This document shows, in pieces, positions 9,874-21,135 of a stretch of DNA of 64,000 nt (position 1 is its first letter; each line of letters opens with the position of its first letter). Position numbers and translations under genes: made by a program. The DNA is from Strigamia acuminata (Eukaryota > Arthropoda > Chilopoda > Geophilomorpha > Linotaeniidae). The stretch spans positions 8,281,601 through 8,345,600 of the forward strand of contig OX442324.1 of the NCBI GenBank assembly GCA_949358305.1, given 5' to 3'. The notes beneath the pieces were generated by a model. The model was not told the origin of the DNA. It did no database searches and worked only from the letters and a program-made list of their open reading frames with translations.

Positions 9874-12093
9874 ATACGGTTGATTAAACTGATGAATTCG
9901 GAAGTGATCAGAGATAAATCTATTGAATTTTAAACATTATTTAAAACAAAATCGTGTTTAATTAGACCAGCGTTTATTTTGCGTTTGGCAAATTGTTGAA
10001 TAGTCTAACAGAGAAGATTGTTGGAAAGTTATAATGATGGGCAGCTATGTTGGCGATGGGCCGCGATGACAGCTGTTTGTGGTGACTTGCTGAAGAAGGT
10101 GGCTAGCTGCTTGACGTGTAGCAGCTTAAAGTAGCCGCTTCTCCCCCCTTAACAGGGTGCAAGATGAGCTGCGCAAGGAGACAACAGGATCGCTGGCTTG
10201 GAGGTTGACGGAAAAGTCCTGTGCACGGCCGAAGATGGCTTGATGTCCGTACCATGTAGTTTGGTGTGGGCTTGATCCAAAAGATGGACGATAAGGGACT
10301 TTTCCGCCCGAGGAATGTGGCAAAGGCAAACGTCGCAACTAGTTGCCATTGGACAGTCATGAGCTGTGTGCCGACGGCCAGGAACGAATGGCTTTGGAAC
10401 ACGCTGATCAACGTTGATGACGAAGATCCACCTGTGACAGCAGCATGCATCTGCACACAGTGGGAATGACTGCTGCAGTTGCTAGACCCCGTATGGCACA
10501 GACCGATGACAAGACCCACTGGTCCACTTGTACTGAACCGTTGAAATTTTCCAGCGAGCAGAGCAACGGCGACGACAACAACGTGAACGGCAACAACACT
10601 GTCATGGACCACTGGATGATTTATCAAGGCTCGCCATCGAACCAACGACACATCGGTGGTGATGCTGTTCAGAACGAAAATTTATGTGGTTGCAGTCAGA
10701 GTGTGAAAAGCCGAATTGAGAGACAAAAGCCATCATGGTTTGCATCAGGCCTAACTCGGATTCATACAGCAGCATTGTTCATAAATTCGAGTTCCATTTT
10801 TGAAGAGAACAAAAAAAGGTTTAACACTTAACTTTTGATTTTGTTCGTAAGGTTCGTATCAATTACGACTGCACCATTGTCAAATCTCTGGGGTTTGACT
10901 CAGTTTTGGTGTGGGGCTGAGTTCGTATGAACTCAGCCCCATTGAGAAATTAAAGCAGGATGGTTATTTGACTGGATCTTGTTTTATTATACTTAGAATT
11001 TGTGTATGTGCGAAGGTTGCTAGGACAAATCCCCTAGCAACCTTTACATTGTTTAGTATCAATATAATGCGCTTGCCATGTTGTTATGCTGAGACATAAC
11101 AGTTAGGTCAACGTTGTGGTGGTTTTGAGTATAGTCTGACATTTTTTTTGTTAGTTATGAGATTTGTTCTTTTTATTCCTTATTTAATACGTATTCTATT
11201 TTTAGGCATCATACTAATGAATGTAAAGTGTGATGTCACATGTAATATATTCTCAGACCCGTGCGGTCACTCCTTACCAGGTGCTAGAGGAATAAACATG
11301 GCAGCCACAAGTGTAGCTTTTGTGTCACTGCAAAATGAATAGTCTTTTTTGTTCAAACTCACCAAATGTCCAGACTTTCCACCACTAAGTTCGTGGCTCT
11401 TCTTATCCGCTAAATCCGTTAAATATTGGTGCATGCACTCCAAGTGCAAGTATACGATTGAAATCGTCGATACGTTGATGAAATGTGATCGGCAAACGCT
11501 GTATTCATCTTCACGACGAATGTCGACACAAAATAAATTCGTGATCACTTTCTAATAATTCACTCAACCTTTTTGGCAATTTGACGTTGATAACTGTCGC
11601 GTCGTATTCGACTTTTCAACAATAGTTCTGGAAATTTAGAACTTCCAAGGCTTTGTGTAACCAGAAAATTTAGGTTCGCAGGCGCCGCAACTCTTAATAC
11701 TTCGCCGTGGGTGGTAGCTAGGTTAAGACAGCGTCTGTTCGTAAAATCTGTATTTTTTGGGTGCAGGATATCAGCCCGGGTGCCGCGCAAAATGGCGAAC
11801 GTTGATATTCATATTAAGATCGTAATTTCGCTCTTCACTAAGGGAAAATGTCGTCACTCACTAGGCGCTCTTATGAAGAGAATATTTCTTCTTCTGGATA
11901 CGCGCAAACGTTGGGTGAACGCGCACACAGGTACCAAACCGCTGACAACATCGTCGATCCATTGAAAATGAAATGAATACGCAATTGAGAAGGCATGCAA
12001 TTCAAAATGTCTAGGTTGAGGAGGAAGTCACAGTCGTGGCATAAAAAGTATGACGAATTAAGACCGTCGAATACGCCGTTTCTCCAGTAAATT
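9874..12093. other. Higher-GC intron segment with two perfect hairpins, no convincing gene
   Basis: From about 10020 to 12090 the base composition is clearly richer in GC and CG than the flanks, and overlapping ORFs occur on both strands, none with a recognisable full domain. Two perfect stem-loops lie close together: GGGGCTGAGTTC/GAACTCAGCCCC at 10915-10942 and AAGGTTGCTAGG...CCTAGCAACCTT at 11013-11044. The minus frames at 11267-11548 and 11560-11790 look protein-like in composition but I cannot assign them. Confidence 0.45.
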
Positions 12094-12774
12094 TGTCACG
12101 GCAGGTTACCCACCTTTCTTTTTTATCCATTTTCTACTTAGACTAACCCAATCTTAAGTTTTCTTATTTTTCTCCAATCTCTCTTTTCATCTAAGATTGA
12201 TGATTCACCTATTAATACATGCGCAGCTTCATTGCGGGCATTTCATTATTTCCAACAATTAAACTTCTTTTATACCTTTCACCCGCTCACCCCTTCTCTT
12301 AAACCAGACCAGATGAATCAGTTTACCTCGTCACTGTCTGCACAATCTCAAACACACTTCTCATTCTTCTTTCAACGAGTTAATACCTCTTAGATTGAGC
12401 TGGGATTGTCAACCTTTAGTTTAATATTGCGTCTTGACACGCGCACTTCTAATTGAACTCTTAATAGCGCCTCTTTTTGTCCACCTTTTATCACTTCGCA
12501 TGCCTGTGACATTCTACGCCCACCCGCTTATGAATTACACTGTGCATACTCATTCTTTTTAAACGTAAAGACCCACAACATGATATTGAGCCCGTCGAAC
12601 ATAAATAATGTGTGTTACAGCGAGCTTAGGTTTATTCACCGTCCGATATCCGCATCTGACGACGGCACAAAATGAGTAAATCTATGAACTTTGCCCACTG
12701 GTTTGCGTTAACATTACCTTGCGCGTAAATTCAGATCAAATTAACTAAATATCTAAGTTGATTCGTAACAAACA
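12094..12774 (+). repeat. Gypsy-C 5' LTR (681 bp)
   Basis: It starts TGTCACGGCAGG and ends CGTAACAAACA, directly before a PBS. A second LTR of the same family, reverse-oriented and 675 bp long, lies at 57948-58622 with a 4-bp target duplication, which supports the borders used here. Confidence 0.8.
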
Positions 12775-12795
12775 TGGCGAGCTAGACAGGATTCG
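12775..12795 (+). promoter_or_regulatory. Gypsy-C primer binding site
   Basis: TGGCGAGCTAGACAGGATTC follows the LTR with no spacer. Its complement reads like a tRNA 3' end, with the T-arm sequence GAATCC and a terminal CCA. I cannot tell which tRNA. Confidence 0.75.
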
Positions 12796-12872
12796 CTTTC
12801 ACCTATTAGGCTTAAACGGGCGAAAAGGTTAGTTTTTTGAGTTATTTATTAATCGTTTCACATTTTCTTCAC

Positions 12873-14404
12873 CATGTCGAGACAGTTGGGAGGTGACGGG
12901 ACTCGTCCCGTTACGCGCGATCCATTTGATTTCAGTGAGCTTGAAATGGAGCAAGAATGACATCAGTCCGAACGGAGGATTAGGGCTCGTCGAGAAGAAG
13001 AAAGAGAATTTCAAGAGTGGCAACAACACGACCAATTACGAAGAAGTCGTATCGAACAACAGGAATTGCTCGTCAGTATTGCGGGACCAATGCCGGCTCC
13101 ATCTACTTATATCACGACAACAGCTGTCGCAAACTCGCGGGCGCAAACTCAAGTAAATTTTGCCACGTCGACACCTTCTAACTTTTTGGCGACGCCATCT
13201 TTTTTCTGTCCGGAGTGGCCTAGAGCATTAGTGGACCTCGTAGCATTACAATCGGAAAGTTTGCTGATGTCCGACTTGCGCAACCAATACTATGCTCAAA
13301 CTCGAGGTCTAGTAAATGAGATTAGCTAAATGTTCCAACAAGGCCCTCGCTCTCTACGAACAGGGACTGCACAGTGCGTGGACGGTGGATCCTCGCATGG
13401 ATCTATAAGAGTAACAGGCAACTCGACTCCATATGAAACAGGACTTCTCACAGCACGTCTGCACCAACATCATGGGACTGACCATCGAGGCCAGCAGATG
13501 AGAACGTCCGCGGCAGCCAGCTGTTTATACGACAACTGTGCCACCAATGCCGGCAATGGCGACGGCCTACACCCAGGTTCCATCGAGGGAATCCGTTCAA
13601 TTGGATTATTCCACGCGGGCAAATCGAGATTTGATGAGCTCGATGTTGTATTCCAAAATGGGATTTCCAAGGGACAGGTCAAATACCAAGGCGAAGCTGT
13701 CGCTGCCGTCAGTAGGGGCGCAAAAGTCAAGTAAAGATAAAAGCTGTTTCAAGCCAGGAAAACCACCTTGTTTTGATCTAGACAAAGCTGATCTTGATTA
13801 TATTAATCTTTATCTTGCGCAGCTGTACGCGCACATGTATTCTATGCAGGCTCCGGTGGACGAATATCTGAAAGTATTTGTCATTCAAGCTACACGTGGA
13901 AGAGCGCAACGATGGTGGTTAGCACTGAAACCAAAACTAACAACATGGAAGGACTTTGAGATTTTATTTCGACGAGCTTTCGCCATGAATACGGCAGCGG
14001 CCAACGTAAAACTATCCAATCGAAAGCAGCGCAACGGAGAGTCTACGATGTCATTTCTAAGTGAGATTGTATATTATCTTGAAGTTGCAGGTTATACCGA
14101 CCCAGAGCTCCAATGGGAGAAAGCTCAAAACATGATGCAGTCGGAAGTCGTTTATCTCTTGCGCGCATGGAACGTAAACTCGCTGGACGAGGCAATCCAA
14201 AGACGAAACGACATTGACAATCGTCTACAGCTGGACACCATTCGAGCAGACGAATACAAAGATCTGGGTCTGGCTGATCAACGAATGCCCTCTCTACGTG
14301 ATGCGCAACGTCCAATGGTGCACAAGGCTGTGGAGAAGCCCAAAGGAGACGATGACACTAAATCTCTCGCGTCGACCGACGCCAAACGTGTTACGAGGTT
14401 TTGA
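12873..14404 (+). pseudogene. Gypsy-C gag, broken by frameshifts
   Basis: The start is at ATG 12873 (MSRQLGGDGTRPVTRDPFDF), with a stop after 28 codons. The frame resumes at 13066-13329 and 13330-13734, and the capsid core is in 13547-14404. The core carries the retrotransposon gag signature: an ATRGRAQRWWLALKPKLTTW segment, FEILFRRAFAMNT, then a helix-rich stretch with VVYLLRAWNVNSLDEAI. The frames overlap, consistent with a few single-base frameshifts in an originally continuous gag. Gag assembles the virus-like particle in which the element's RNA is copied. The downstream frames 14410-15216 appear to be its tail. Confidence 0.75.
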
Positions 14405-15216
14405 AAACAATTTCTGATCAAGTTAGCTGCAGTCCAGGCGAGACCAGAACAATCTCCACCTGTACAGGAACCTGACTCAAGTAGCAGTAGTAGTGACACA
14501 GACGCTGAACCTGACACCAAGAAGAGCACTTTCGCGGGAGCGGCAGAGAAGGCGACAATTAAGGTAAATCTAGCCGCTCTGACACCTTCAGCAGACGTCC
14601 CAAAGGACCATGTGTGCTCTACGTCAATTGTCACGTTCCCACCGGCGCCAAAACCTCCCATGACCGTCAAATGCCCCGAAAGAGGTACTGCCTGGAGAAA
14701 GACCAGGAAGGACTGGTGGTTTTTGGTCGAAAGTGCGAATTGGCATCCATTGTGTCCAGTCTGCTTTAAAGAATATAAGAGACCGGAAAACTCCAAAGGC
14801 CTGAAGTTCGGGAAGCCGGTGAAACCAGGCCGCAAATGAGTCAACCGGCCTCTAACGCAAAACGTTTGGAATCCAAACGACACGCCCCACCATTAATTAA
14901 CCTGAAAGAGGACAATTTCAAACAGGTTAATTCAACAACATCTCCAACTGTTATTACTCTTTCAGAGTATAAACCAGTGAGTAGTGTTATTTCATCGTCA
15001 TCTTCCAACATCACGTCAGCGACAAAGGCGACAGATCTGCAGACTGCCGTTTCTGAAGCTGTAACGGAGAAATTACCGAAATTGACAGATTTGCAACCTG
15101 CAATTTCAAAGAAAAACTCGAAAGTGACAACAGTAAGTAAAATTACTAAAACTTTACCAATTATTAAGTCTACTTCCAGTGCGACGACGACTGAAACTAA
15201 ACTCCAAAGGAAGTGA
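14405..15216 (+). pseudogene. Gypsy-C gag tail with Cys-containing and Ser/Thr-rich segments
   Basis: Two frames follow the capsid. The first (14612-14839) has a WHPLCPVCFKEYKRPE segment, a CxxC pair that could be half of a zinc-binding finger, followed by a basic end. The second (14836-15216, overlapping by 4 bp) is a Ser/Thr/Lys-rich linker of low complexity leading to the protease. No complete CCHC knuckle is visible. Confidence 0.5.
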
Positions 15217-15740
15217 TCTCTCCTATGAAGGTGTCTTTCGTAATGTTATCGCCAGAAGAACTTAAAGAAACTCAAGAACCCATCATTGAGATAACGCGTG
15301 GGGATCGCTTGCGCAAGGAAGCGCCTTGTGTAAAGATTTCCTGGGCTAATGTAGCTTGTACAGCGCTTCTAGACTCAGGCGCACAAACTTGTGTTATGAG
15401 TGAGGACGTTTTCCAACAACTACACGAAAAAATGGGTCTGGACTTTGTGAATCTTCATGAGCAGGTACAGGTTGCGTCGGGTGATATAGTAACTTCGTCC
15501 AAATCAATGCAATTTGCTCTACGCGCTCCATTGGGCATAGTAAAATTCGTCTGCATGGTTTTACCCGATGCCAAGATGGATGTGCTCCTTGGGCGTGACT
15601 TCTGTACGGCAGTCGGAATAGACCATGCGAGAAGGCAATGGAGTATGGCAGGTTCGACTGAGATCCGTAAGTTCATGACCTATGAAGACGCGAAAAAGTC
15701 AGAGTCAATTCTGGTTTTACCCATTGCGCCGGAGGAATAA
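15213..15740 (+). CDS. Gypsy-C aspartic protease (175 aa)
   Basis: This frame overlaps the previous one by 4 bp (ATGA-type overlap). It contains the retropepsin active site ALLDSGAQTCVMSE around residues 52-65, a flap-like region, and the second conserved block MDVLLGRDFCTAVGID near residues 118-133. It is a normal-sized retroelement protease with an intact DSGA. It would process the Gag-Pol polyprotein. The stop at 15740 separates it from RT, so it is either expressed by frameshifting or is decayed. Confidence 0.8.
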   Translation: MISPMKVSFVMLSPEELKETQEPIIEITRGDRLRKEAPCVKISWANVACTALLDSGAQTCVMSEDVFQQLHEKMGLDFVNLHEQVQVASGDIVTSSKSMQFALRAPLGIVKFVCMVLPDAKMDVLLGRDFCTAVGIDHARRQWSMAGSTEIRKFMTYEDAKKSESILVLPIAPEE

Positions 15741-15759
15741 AAAAATCCATCTAATTCAT

Positions 15760-16677
15760 CAGTGGCCATTAGTGAGATCGTTCCGACGAAAATACTAAAG
15801 AAATCGGTTCCGGTGAGTGAAATTAATTGCCTCCTCCTCGCGCATTGACCTCTAAAAGACGAAATATTCGAATATCCACATGACGATGTGCAGTATCGAG
15901 TTAAACAAATTCGTCATCGTGCGCAAAGTAAATGGTCGAATGTTTGGTCACCAAAAAGAAAAGAAACTTTGAAAGTTTCCTCTAAATTGAAAAAGACAAT
16001 TTCTCGTAAACTAACTTTGAGTCAATTTTGACGCTTACGACGATTACGACGGATAATCAATGTTATTCGTCCCATTGCCAAACAGTTGGTTGCGCAACGT
16101 GCGAAAGACATCCACGCCAAGAAGAAGTCGGAAAACAACATCACTTTGACTGCGCAACCTGACAATGGTGAGAATAATTCGATAATAATTAATACTGACA
16201 TTAATTTTCTTCAGTACCAACCCAGTGGAGATCCAACCGATTTGGACTGGATTTACCACCAATTGTGGAGCAAGTTAACTGTGTCACAAATAAAATTATT
16301 AATAAAAACATTGCAGCCAATTTCGCAAATATTTCGGGAAGAAATAGGCCTGTGTAATAACACGGAATATGAAGTAAATCTGAAACCGGATTTTCGTCCA
16401 ATTCATGTTCCTGTGTGCCCAGTAAACCCCGCAAAGAAAGCGATAATTTACAGCGATGGATTTTTGCCCCATCAATGCGCAGACAATTCCGGATGTTTAT
16501 CCACTTCCGGATATAGATAACATCTTTGCCTATTTAGGAGGTGCGCATTGGTTTTCAATCATCGATGGACGTGAGGCTTTTCACCAGATCGGCGTGCGCA
16601 AAGGAGACGAACGATATTGTTACGCGGTGGGCGAGCACGCTGTGAATCAGCTGTCGCCACCTCGCTTCCGTATTTAA
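15760..16677 (+). pseudogene. Gypsy-C pol, N-terminal part of RT, truncated by an LTR
   Basis: Several short frames on the + strand give the pre-RT linker (EIGLCNNTEYEVNLKPDFRP at about 16346-16405) and, after a frameshift, the RT fingers: IPDVYPLPDIDNIF, then GGAHWFSIIDGREAFHQIGV and DERYCYAVG ending near 16630. The YxDD active site, RNase H and integrase are missing because the sequence runs straight into an LTR copy of another element at 16632. Confidence 0.75.
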
Positions 16678-17129
16678 TCATTAGAGAATAACCCTTAAAA
16701 ACTCTCACTAGAGTCCGCCTTAAGCGGATGATGTAATGACTTCACCTATTTTGGATAATAGAACGATCGAAGTCTATTTAACGTTTGACGAGAGCCAAAT
16801 TGGCACAGAGTTTGTCAGGCAGTTATTGCGGTGGCATCTCGAAGTTTTCCCATCCCAATTGTTATTCATGCTTACTTAGTCTTAGGTTATTCTTAAGGTT
16901 TAGTTTTAAGTTAGTCCTAAGTTAATTATTATTTGTTTTACAGATTGTATTTATGATTAATAAACATACTGTTATATTTTAATAATAAATCAATGAGTCC
17001 TGTTTATTTCCTTCTTATTAGCAACACAGTCTAAATGCTAGTTTAACTTAATGCAATTACAAAACCCCCAGTCTAATCAAAAGTATTTACGTGGTCAAAC
17101 AGTAGTCAGTCTGGCCACGTAACAAAGTG
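16632..17129 (+). repeat. Left arm: LTR of element B in inverted orientation
   Basis: This is the reverse complement of 20035-20531 almost base for base. Shared landmarks are CGAGCACGCTGTGAATCAGC at the outer end, AAGTCTATTTAACGTTTGAC, TTAATAAACATACTG, and CCACGTAACAAAGTG at the inner end. The outer end directly follows truncated Gypsy-C RT. The inner end directly follows (minus strand) the truncated pol of element B at about codon KMNKSQQEQMKH. Confidence 0.85.
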
Positions 17130-17996
17130 CTTCATCTGCTCTTGTTGGCTTTTGTTCATCTTATCTTTAGCAATTGAGGAGTCAAAGTCAAAGCAATACA
17201 CTTGCTTTTCATCTGTCAACTCAACCGCTTTGGTTGAGGAGTCAGAGCAATGCACTTGCTTTTCATCCAACAACCCAATCTCAATGATGTAATACGCCTT
17301 GCCAATTGCAGATTTCTCCTTCAAAAAGACTGATTTGTTTGTTGGATTAGCCACATGCAGAACTCCTTTACCATACTCAAAATTTGTTAATGTTTTACAA
17401 CACAAAATTCCAAACCTATCTATTACGTTTCCTAGAGGTTCCATAAACATTTCTGTGGTTAATGGTGTATTTAAACAAACTGGTATAACACATTCATGCA
17501 TTGGTGGAATTGAAATATTCTTCATCACTCTGGCGACATAACTCTGGTCCGAAAAAATGTTTTGTTTATTGGAAAAACTGCTTCTTCTACTCCACTATCA
17601 TTGTTCTGGCCCACAAAGATTTTTTGTAAATCATAATCGACGACAGTTCTTGTTGATCTCATGAATGGATCCCCCAATAAAAGCTGATGATGAAATCCTG
17701 ACACTATTAACACTTCCACTTTATAGATCAGTTTTCCAATTGCAATGTTAACTTTTGTTTTACCTACTGGAACTACCTAATCCTTTCCTATCCCACGTAG
17801 CCTAATGTTAGGGCTGGGTGAATAATCCAACTGAAGGGCTATTGCGACTTCTTCACTTAGAAGGTTTCGTTTGGCTCCAGTATCCATTACTGCTTTTATT
17901 TCCATGTCTTTTACAATTACTGGGATTTCCAACAATGATTCTGATACCTGAACGTCAACTATAACTATCTTACTGTTCTTCTTTTGTCTTTTCCTT
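17106..17996 (-). pseudogene. Gypsy-B protease and pre-RT pol fragment, truncated
   Basis: On the minus strand a retropepsin (VMDTGAKRN near 17880, LLLGDPFMRS near 17650) is interrupted by a TAG near 17777 and by a frameshift near 17525. The following frame (17528-17106) matches the pre-RT region of Gypsy-A: IPPMHECVIPVCL, EPLGNVIDRFGILCCKTLTN and VANPTNKS. It contains a local duplication of a DEKQVxCxD unit (near 17190 and 17250), and then runs into the inverted LTR, so the last residues are LTR-encoded. RT, RNase H and integrase are absent. Confidence 0.8.
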
Positions 17997-18033
17997 TTCT
18001 TTGGGTGGCAACAATTTCTCTGTGGCCGTCCAA

Positions 18034-19383
18034 CTAGTTTTTCGAATTTTGGTCCTTCGTCTGCGCCTGAGGATTAGGGTTTCCACTTGGATTTTCACCT
18101 CTTCTCCTCTTTTTATTCCACTTCCAGCTGTTACTTCCACCTCTATCCTGTTGCTGTTGTTGCTGTTGTTGTTGTTGCCTGGGTGGATTGTAAAACTCAC
18201 AGCTGAAATGATGATAACATCCGCATAAACGGTTATTAGAATTATTACTATTGTTAGTATTGTAATTATTATAATTAGGATTAAAGCCTTGTCTTCCACC
18301 TCTACTTCTACCTCCTTGATTATACTGTCCCCTATTCCTTATTGGCGCATACCACTGATTTTGTATCAATATTGACTCTTCATCCAACAGATCCACTGAC
18401 TCAGCTTCCAATAGTCGCTGCTTTAAATCAGCAACTTCAGCTAACAACTCAGCGTGGGTTGGTTGGGTCCCCACAGTTCCACTCAGTTTACCTGCTGTCG
18501 CCGGGGTTACCTTTTCATCCACGACTTTTTTAAACATCGCGAGTAGAACATCTGCTGGATCTTTTATCTTATGACTTTCAAATAACTTAATTCTTTCTTC
18601 CATATCCGCCAAAGTTTTCGGGAATACAGTAATCAACATCTTTTGCATTTCGGGCTTCAATCCTTGATACACATAGTTAAGCTTCAAATTCTCAGGGAGT
18701 TCTGGTCGCGCATAAGCACATTCGGCCAAGACTTTCTTCATAAACGCATCAGCTTTACCTTCTGTATGCCTCATAAAATGAAGAGTGTTCAATACATTTT
18801 CCTGGCTTTTCCTAAACTTCTTTTCGATTTGTGGCTTCCATTCTTTCCAAGTCCAAGTTGGATTCGTTTTATATTGTTCCACAAACCATGCCAGTCCGTC
18901 AGTCTTAAGGGCTAACGGCAATTGTTTCACTCGTTCATCATCTGATGCTATTGTAGCTTCATAAGCCACAAGCCATTGGTCGATGTTACCTTTTTCCGTA
19001 TCATAACAAACAACTTCGCGCTTTTGTATCAAAATACCCTTGAGAAGATCAGTCAAAACTGTTGTTGGGTCCGCCATCTTGGATACAGTTCCTTTTGATG
19101 TGGATTCCTTTAATTTTACTGGTGTTAACAATTCAAATACTGATTGAAAAGACTTTGATTGCGCAAATTTCAATGGGATTGCAAAAGCAGTCTTATCATC
19201 CAATACGGACGTATTCTGCTCAACCTCGTTTATTCCAGGCTCCGACTGTGAAGTTGTCTTTCTTTTTCTAAACGCTACTTTGGAATCATCCACTGTCCTT
19301 ACTAATTCTCTTTCTAATTCTTGATTCTTTAAGTCCAGTAGATTATCCACTTGCGCCTGTGATAACTTAACTGGCTGATCCAC
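18034..19383 (-). CDS. Gypsy-B gag (449 aa), intact
   Basis: This open frame has an N-terminal extension of about 100 residues (MDQPVKLSQAQVDNLLDLKN) followed by KMADPTTVLTDLLKGILIQK and the capsid block GNIDQWLVAYEATIASDDER, FRKSQENVLNTLHFMRHTEG and YVYQGLKPEMQKMLI. The C-terminus is rich in N, Q, R and G (YNNYNTNNSNNSNN, a Q10 run, KKRRRGE) and holds a CGCYHHFSCEFYN segment that may be a degenerate knuckle. It is clearly homologous to the Gypsy-A gag, but with the N-terminal extension fused in frame. Confidence 0.85.
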   Translation of the reverse strand: MDQPVKLSQAQVDNLLDLKNQELERELVRTVDDSKVAFRKRKTTSQSEPGINEVEQNTSVLDDKTAFAIPLKFAQSKSFQSVFELLTPVKLKESTSKGTVSKMADPTTVLTDLLKGILIQKREVVCYDTEKGNIDQWLVAYEATIASDDERVKQLPLALKTDGLAWFVEQYKTNPTWTWKEWKPQIEKKFRKSQENVLNTLHFMRHTEGKADAFMKKVLAECAYARPELPENLKLNYVYQGLKPEMQKMLITVFPKTLADMEERIKLFESHKIKDPADVLLAMFKKVVDEKVTPATAGKLSGTVGTQPTHAELLAEVADLKQRLLEAESVDLLDEESILIQNQWYAPIRNRGQYNQGGRSRGGRQGFNPNYNNYNTNNSNNSNNRLCGCYHHFSCEFYNPPRQQQQQQQQQQDRGGSNSWKWNKKRRRGENPSGNPNPQAQTKDQNSKN

Positions 19384-20019
19384 TGTTAAGCCTTAAATTA
19401 CACCTTCACTTTATTCACAAAACGCTTTAGCAACTCACAACTTTCACTGACCCTGAAACAAACTTACGCACAATTAATTACCACAACTAGTCACCAATTC
19501 AAAATAAATTCAATAACAACAAAAAAAAATTATTATTTCCTGAAAAATAATCAAAATTAATCATCAAAATCAACATAAACTTCAACATAAACCAAAAAGA
19601 AAACATTTCCTTCAATTAAATCATTATTAACTTTTCCATTAGTAAACAAACATTCAATATTTACCACTCTTAACCTCCAAAACAACCTCATTTTATTATA
19701 AATTCAACTTGGGTAAATATCTTTAATAAATTCAAATATGTAAATCTTTATTAGTGCACCATAATTAAATATTCAACTTCAATTGACCTGAAAAAGAAAA
19801 TTTTCACAATGAGTCACCTTTCAATCTTATCACTCATGCAAATGAGTTTGCAACTTTTCACTATTTTATATGACTTTTATTTGAATTTTACTGAATTTTA
19901 ATGCAAATTTGTACGGATTTCAAGTGGATCTTCTAATTTTTAGCAAATAACTGGCCAATTTCACTTTACTTTTACTACTTTTCACTACTTTTAGCCAATT
20001 AATGGGTCTCAAATAGAAA
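19384..20019 (-). other. Gypsy-B leader, AT-rich and non-coding
   Basis: AT-rich sequence between the PBS and the gag start, similar in style to the Gypsy-A leader. No ORF of note. Confidence 0.6.
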
Positions 20020-20036
20020 GAACCGCGCCTCCACCA
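20020..20036 (-). promoter_or_regulatory. Gypsy-B primer binding site
   Basis: On the minus strand TGGTGGAGGCGCGGTTC lies 3 bp from the LTR end. It differs from the Gypsy-A PBS at a few central positions only. Confidence 0.7.
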
Positions 20037-20531
20037 CTTTGTTACGTGGCCAGACTGACTACTGTTTGACCACGTAAATACTTTTGATTAGACTGGGGGT
20101 TTTGTAATTGCATTAAGTTAAACTAGCATTTAGACTGTGTTGCTAATAAGAAGGAAATAAAGAGGACTCATTGATTTATTATTAAAATATAACAGTATGT
20201 TTATTAATCATAAATACAATCTGTAAAACAAATAATAATTAACTTAGGACTAACTTAAAACTAAACCTTAAGAATAACCTAAGACTAAGTAAGCATGAAT
20301 AACAATTGGGATGGGAAAACCTCGAGATGCCACCGCAATAACTGCCTGACAAACTCTGTGCCAATTTGGCTCTCGTCAAACGTTAAATAGACTTCGATCG
20401 TTCTATTATCCAAAATAGGTGAAGTCATTACATCATCCGCTTAAGGCGGACTCTAGTGAGAGTTTTTAGGGGTTATTCTCTAATGATTAAATACGGAAGC
20501 GAGGTGGCGACAGCTGATTCACAGCGTGCTC
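20035..20531 (-). repeat. Right arm: 5' LTR of element B
   Basis: The LTR borders the PBS, with the terminal hairpin TTACGTGGCC...GACCACGTAA at 20042-20079. Its outer end reads GATTCACAGCGTGCTCG. The other LTR copy, at 16632-17129, is its reverse complement rather than a direct repeat. Confidence 0.8.
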
Positions 20532-21135
20532 GATTGATCCAACATTGATCCCAAAAGCACCACCTTGGTTGCCTCCGAGATACTCTGATACTATTAAAAA
20601 ATGGACTTTTCCAAAGCTGTTAAAATCACAGCAGGTAGGAAGGAAGAAGGTGTCTAGATCTACTATCCCTTCTCATGTGTTGAAACCGAAACCTCAACCC
20701 AAACTTGTTTTGACTCCCTTACCACCACCTGTTCCTACTCCAACCACTAGTCCAACAGTTTCACCAATACCTACTCAGAGTCCTATACACACTCCTGTTC
20801 CTAGTTCTCCTCGAGTAGCAATGCCAACTAGAATTCCAGAGCCAGTGAGTCCATCTGCAGCACGAAAAAGAACTGCATCTACATCTGCTAAATTACCATC
20901 ACCTGGAACTTTAGTAGATAACATAAGACGAAATTTTCGCAAAATAACTGGAATTCCTGCTCCCATTACACAACCAAATGTTAATCGAAGGTCTACTCCA
21001 ACCCCTTCACCTGAAATTCCAAATTTACTAACTCCTCCTCCCACTTCCTCAATTCCTATCACTGATTTTCCCAGCCCTACTCCGCATCGGCCTTCCGAAC
21101 CGGTGATGTTTGATGCTGGCGCCGGACCATCGTGA
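20532..21135 (+). pseudogene. Proline-rich ORF, probably C-terminal tail of a gypsy pol
   Basis: An open frame begins immediately at the LTR edge (IDPTLIPKAPPWLPPRYSDT), runs through a basic stretch, then about 130 residues rich in P, T and S with PTP, SPT and PIPTQSP repeats, and stops at 21135. No ATG is needed because it is continuous with the LTR border. The lysine/proline start resembles the tails that follow integrase in some gypsy elements, so it may be the far end of Gypsy-C, but that link is inference. Its last codons lie on the junction with Copia-2 RT (minus). Confidence 0.4.

Noticed and set aside
10149-10349. Minus-strand CDVCLCHIPRAEKSLIVHLL..H resembling a C2H2 (U1-type) zinc finger
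   Set aside because: A single finger with no flanking domain, in a region where several frames on both strands are open; not enough to call a gene.
10103-10651. 182-codon minus ORF
   Set aside because: Low-complexity V/S/T-rich reading with several competing frames on both strands; no domain.
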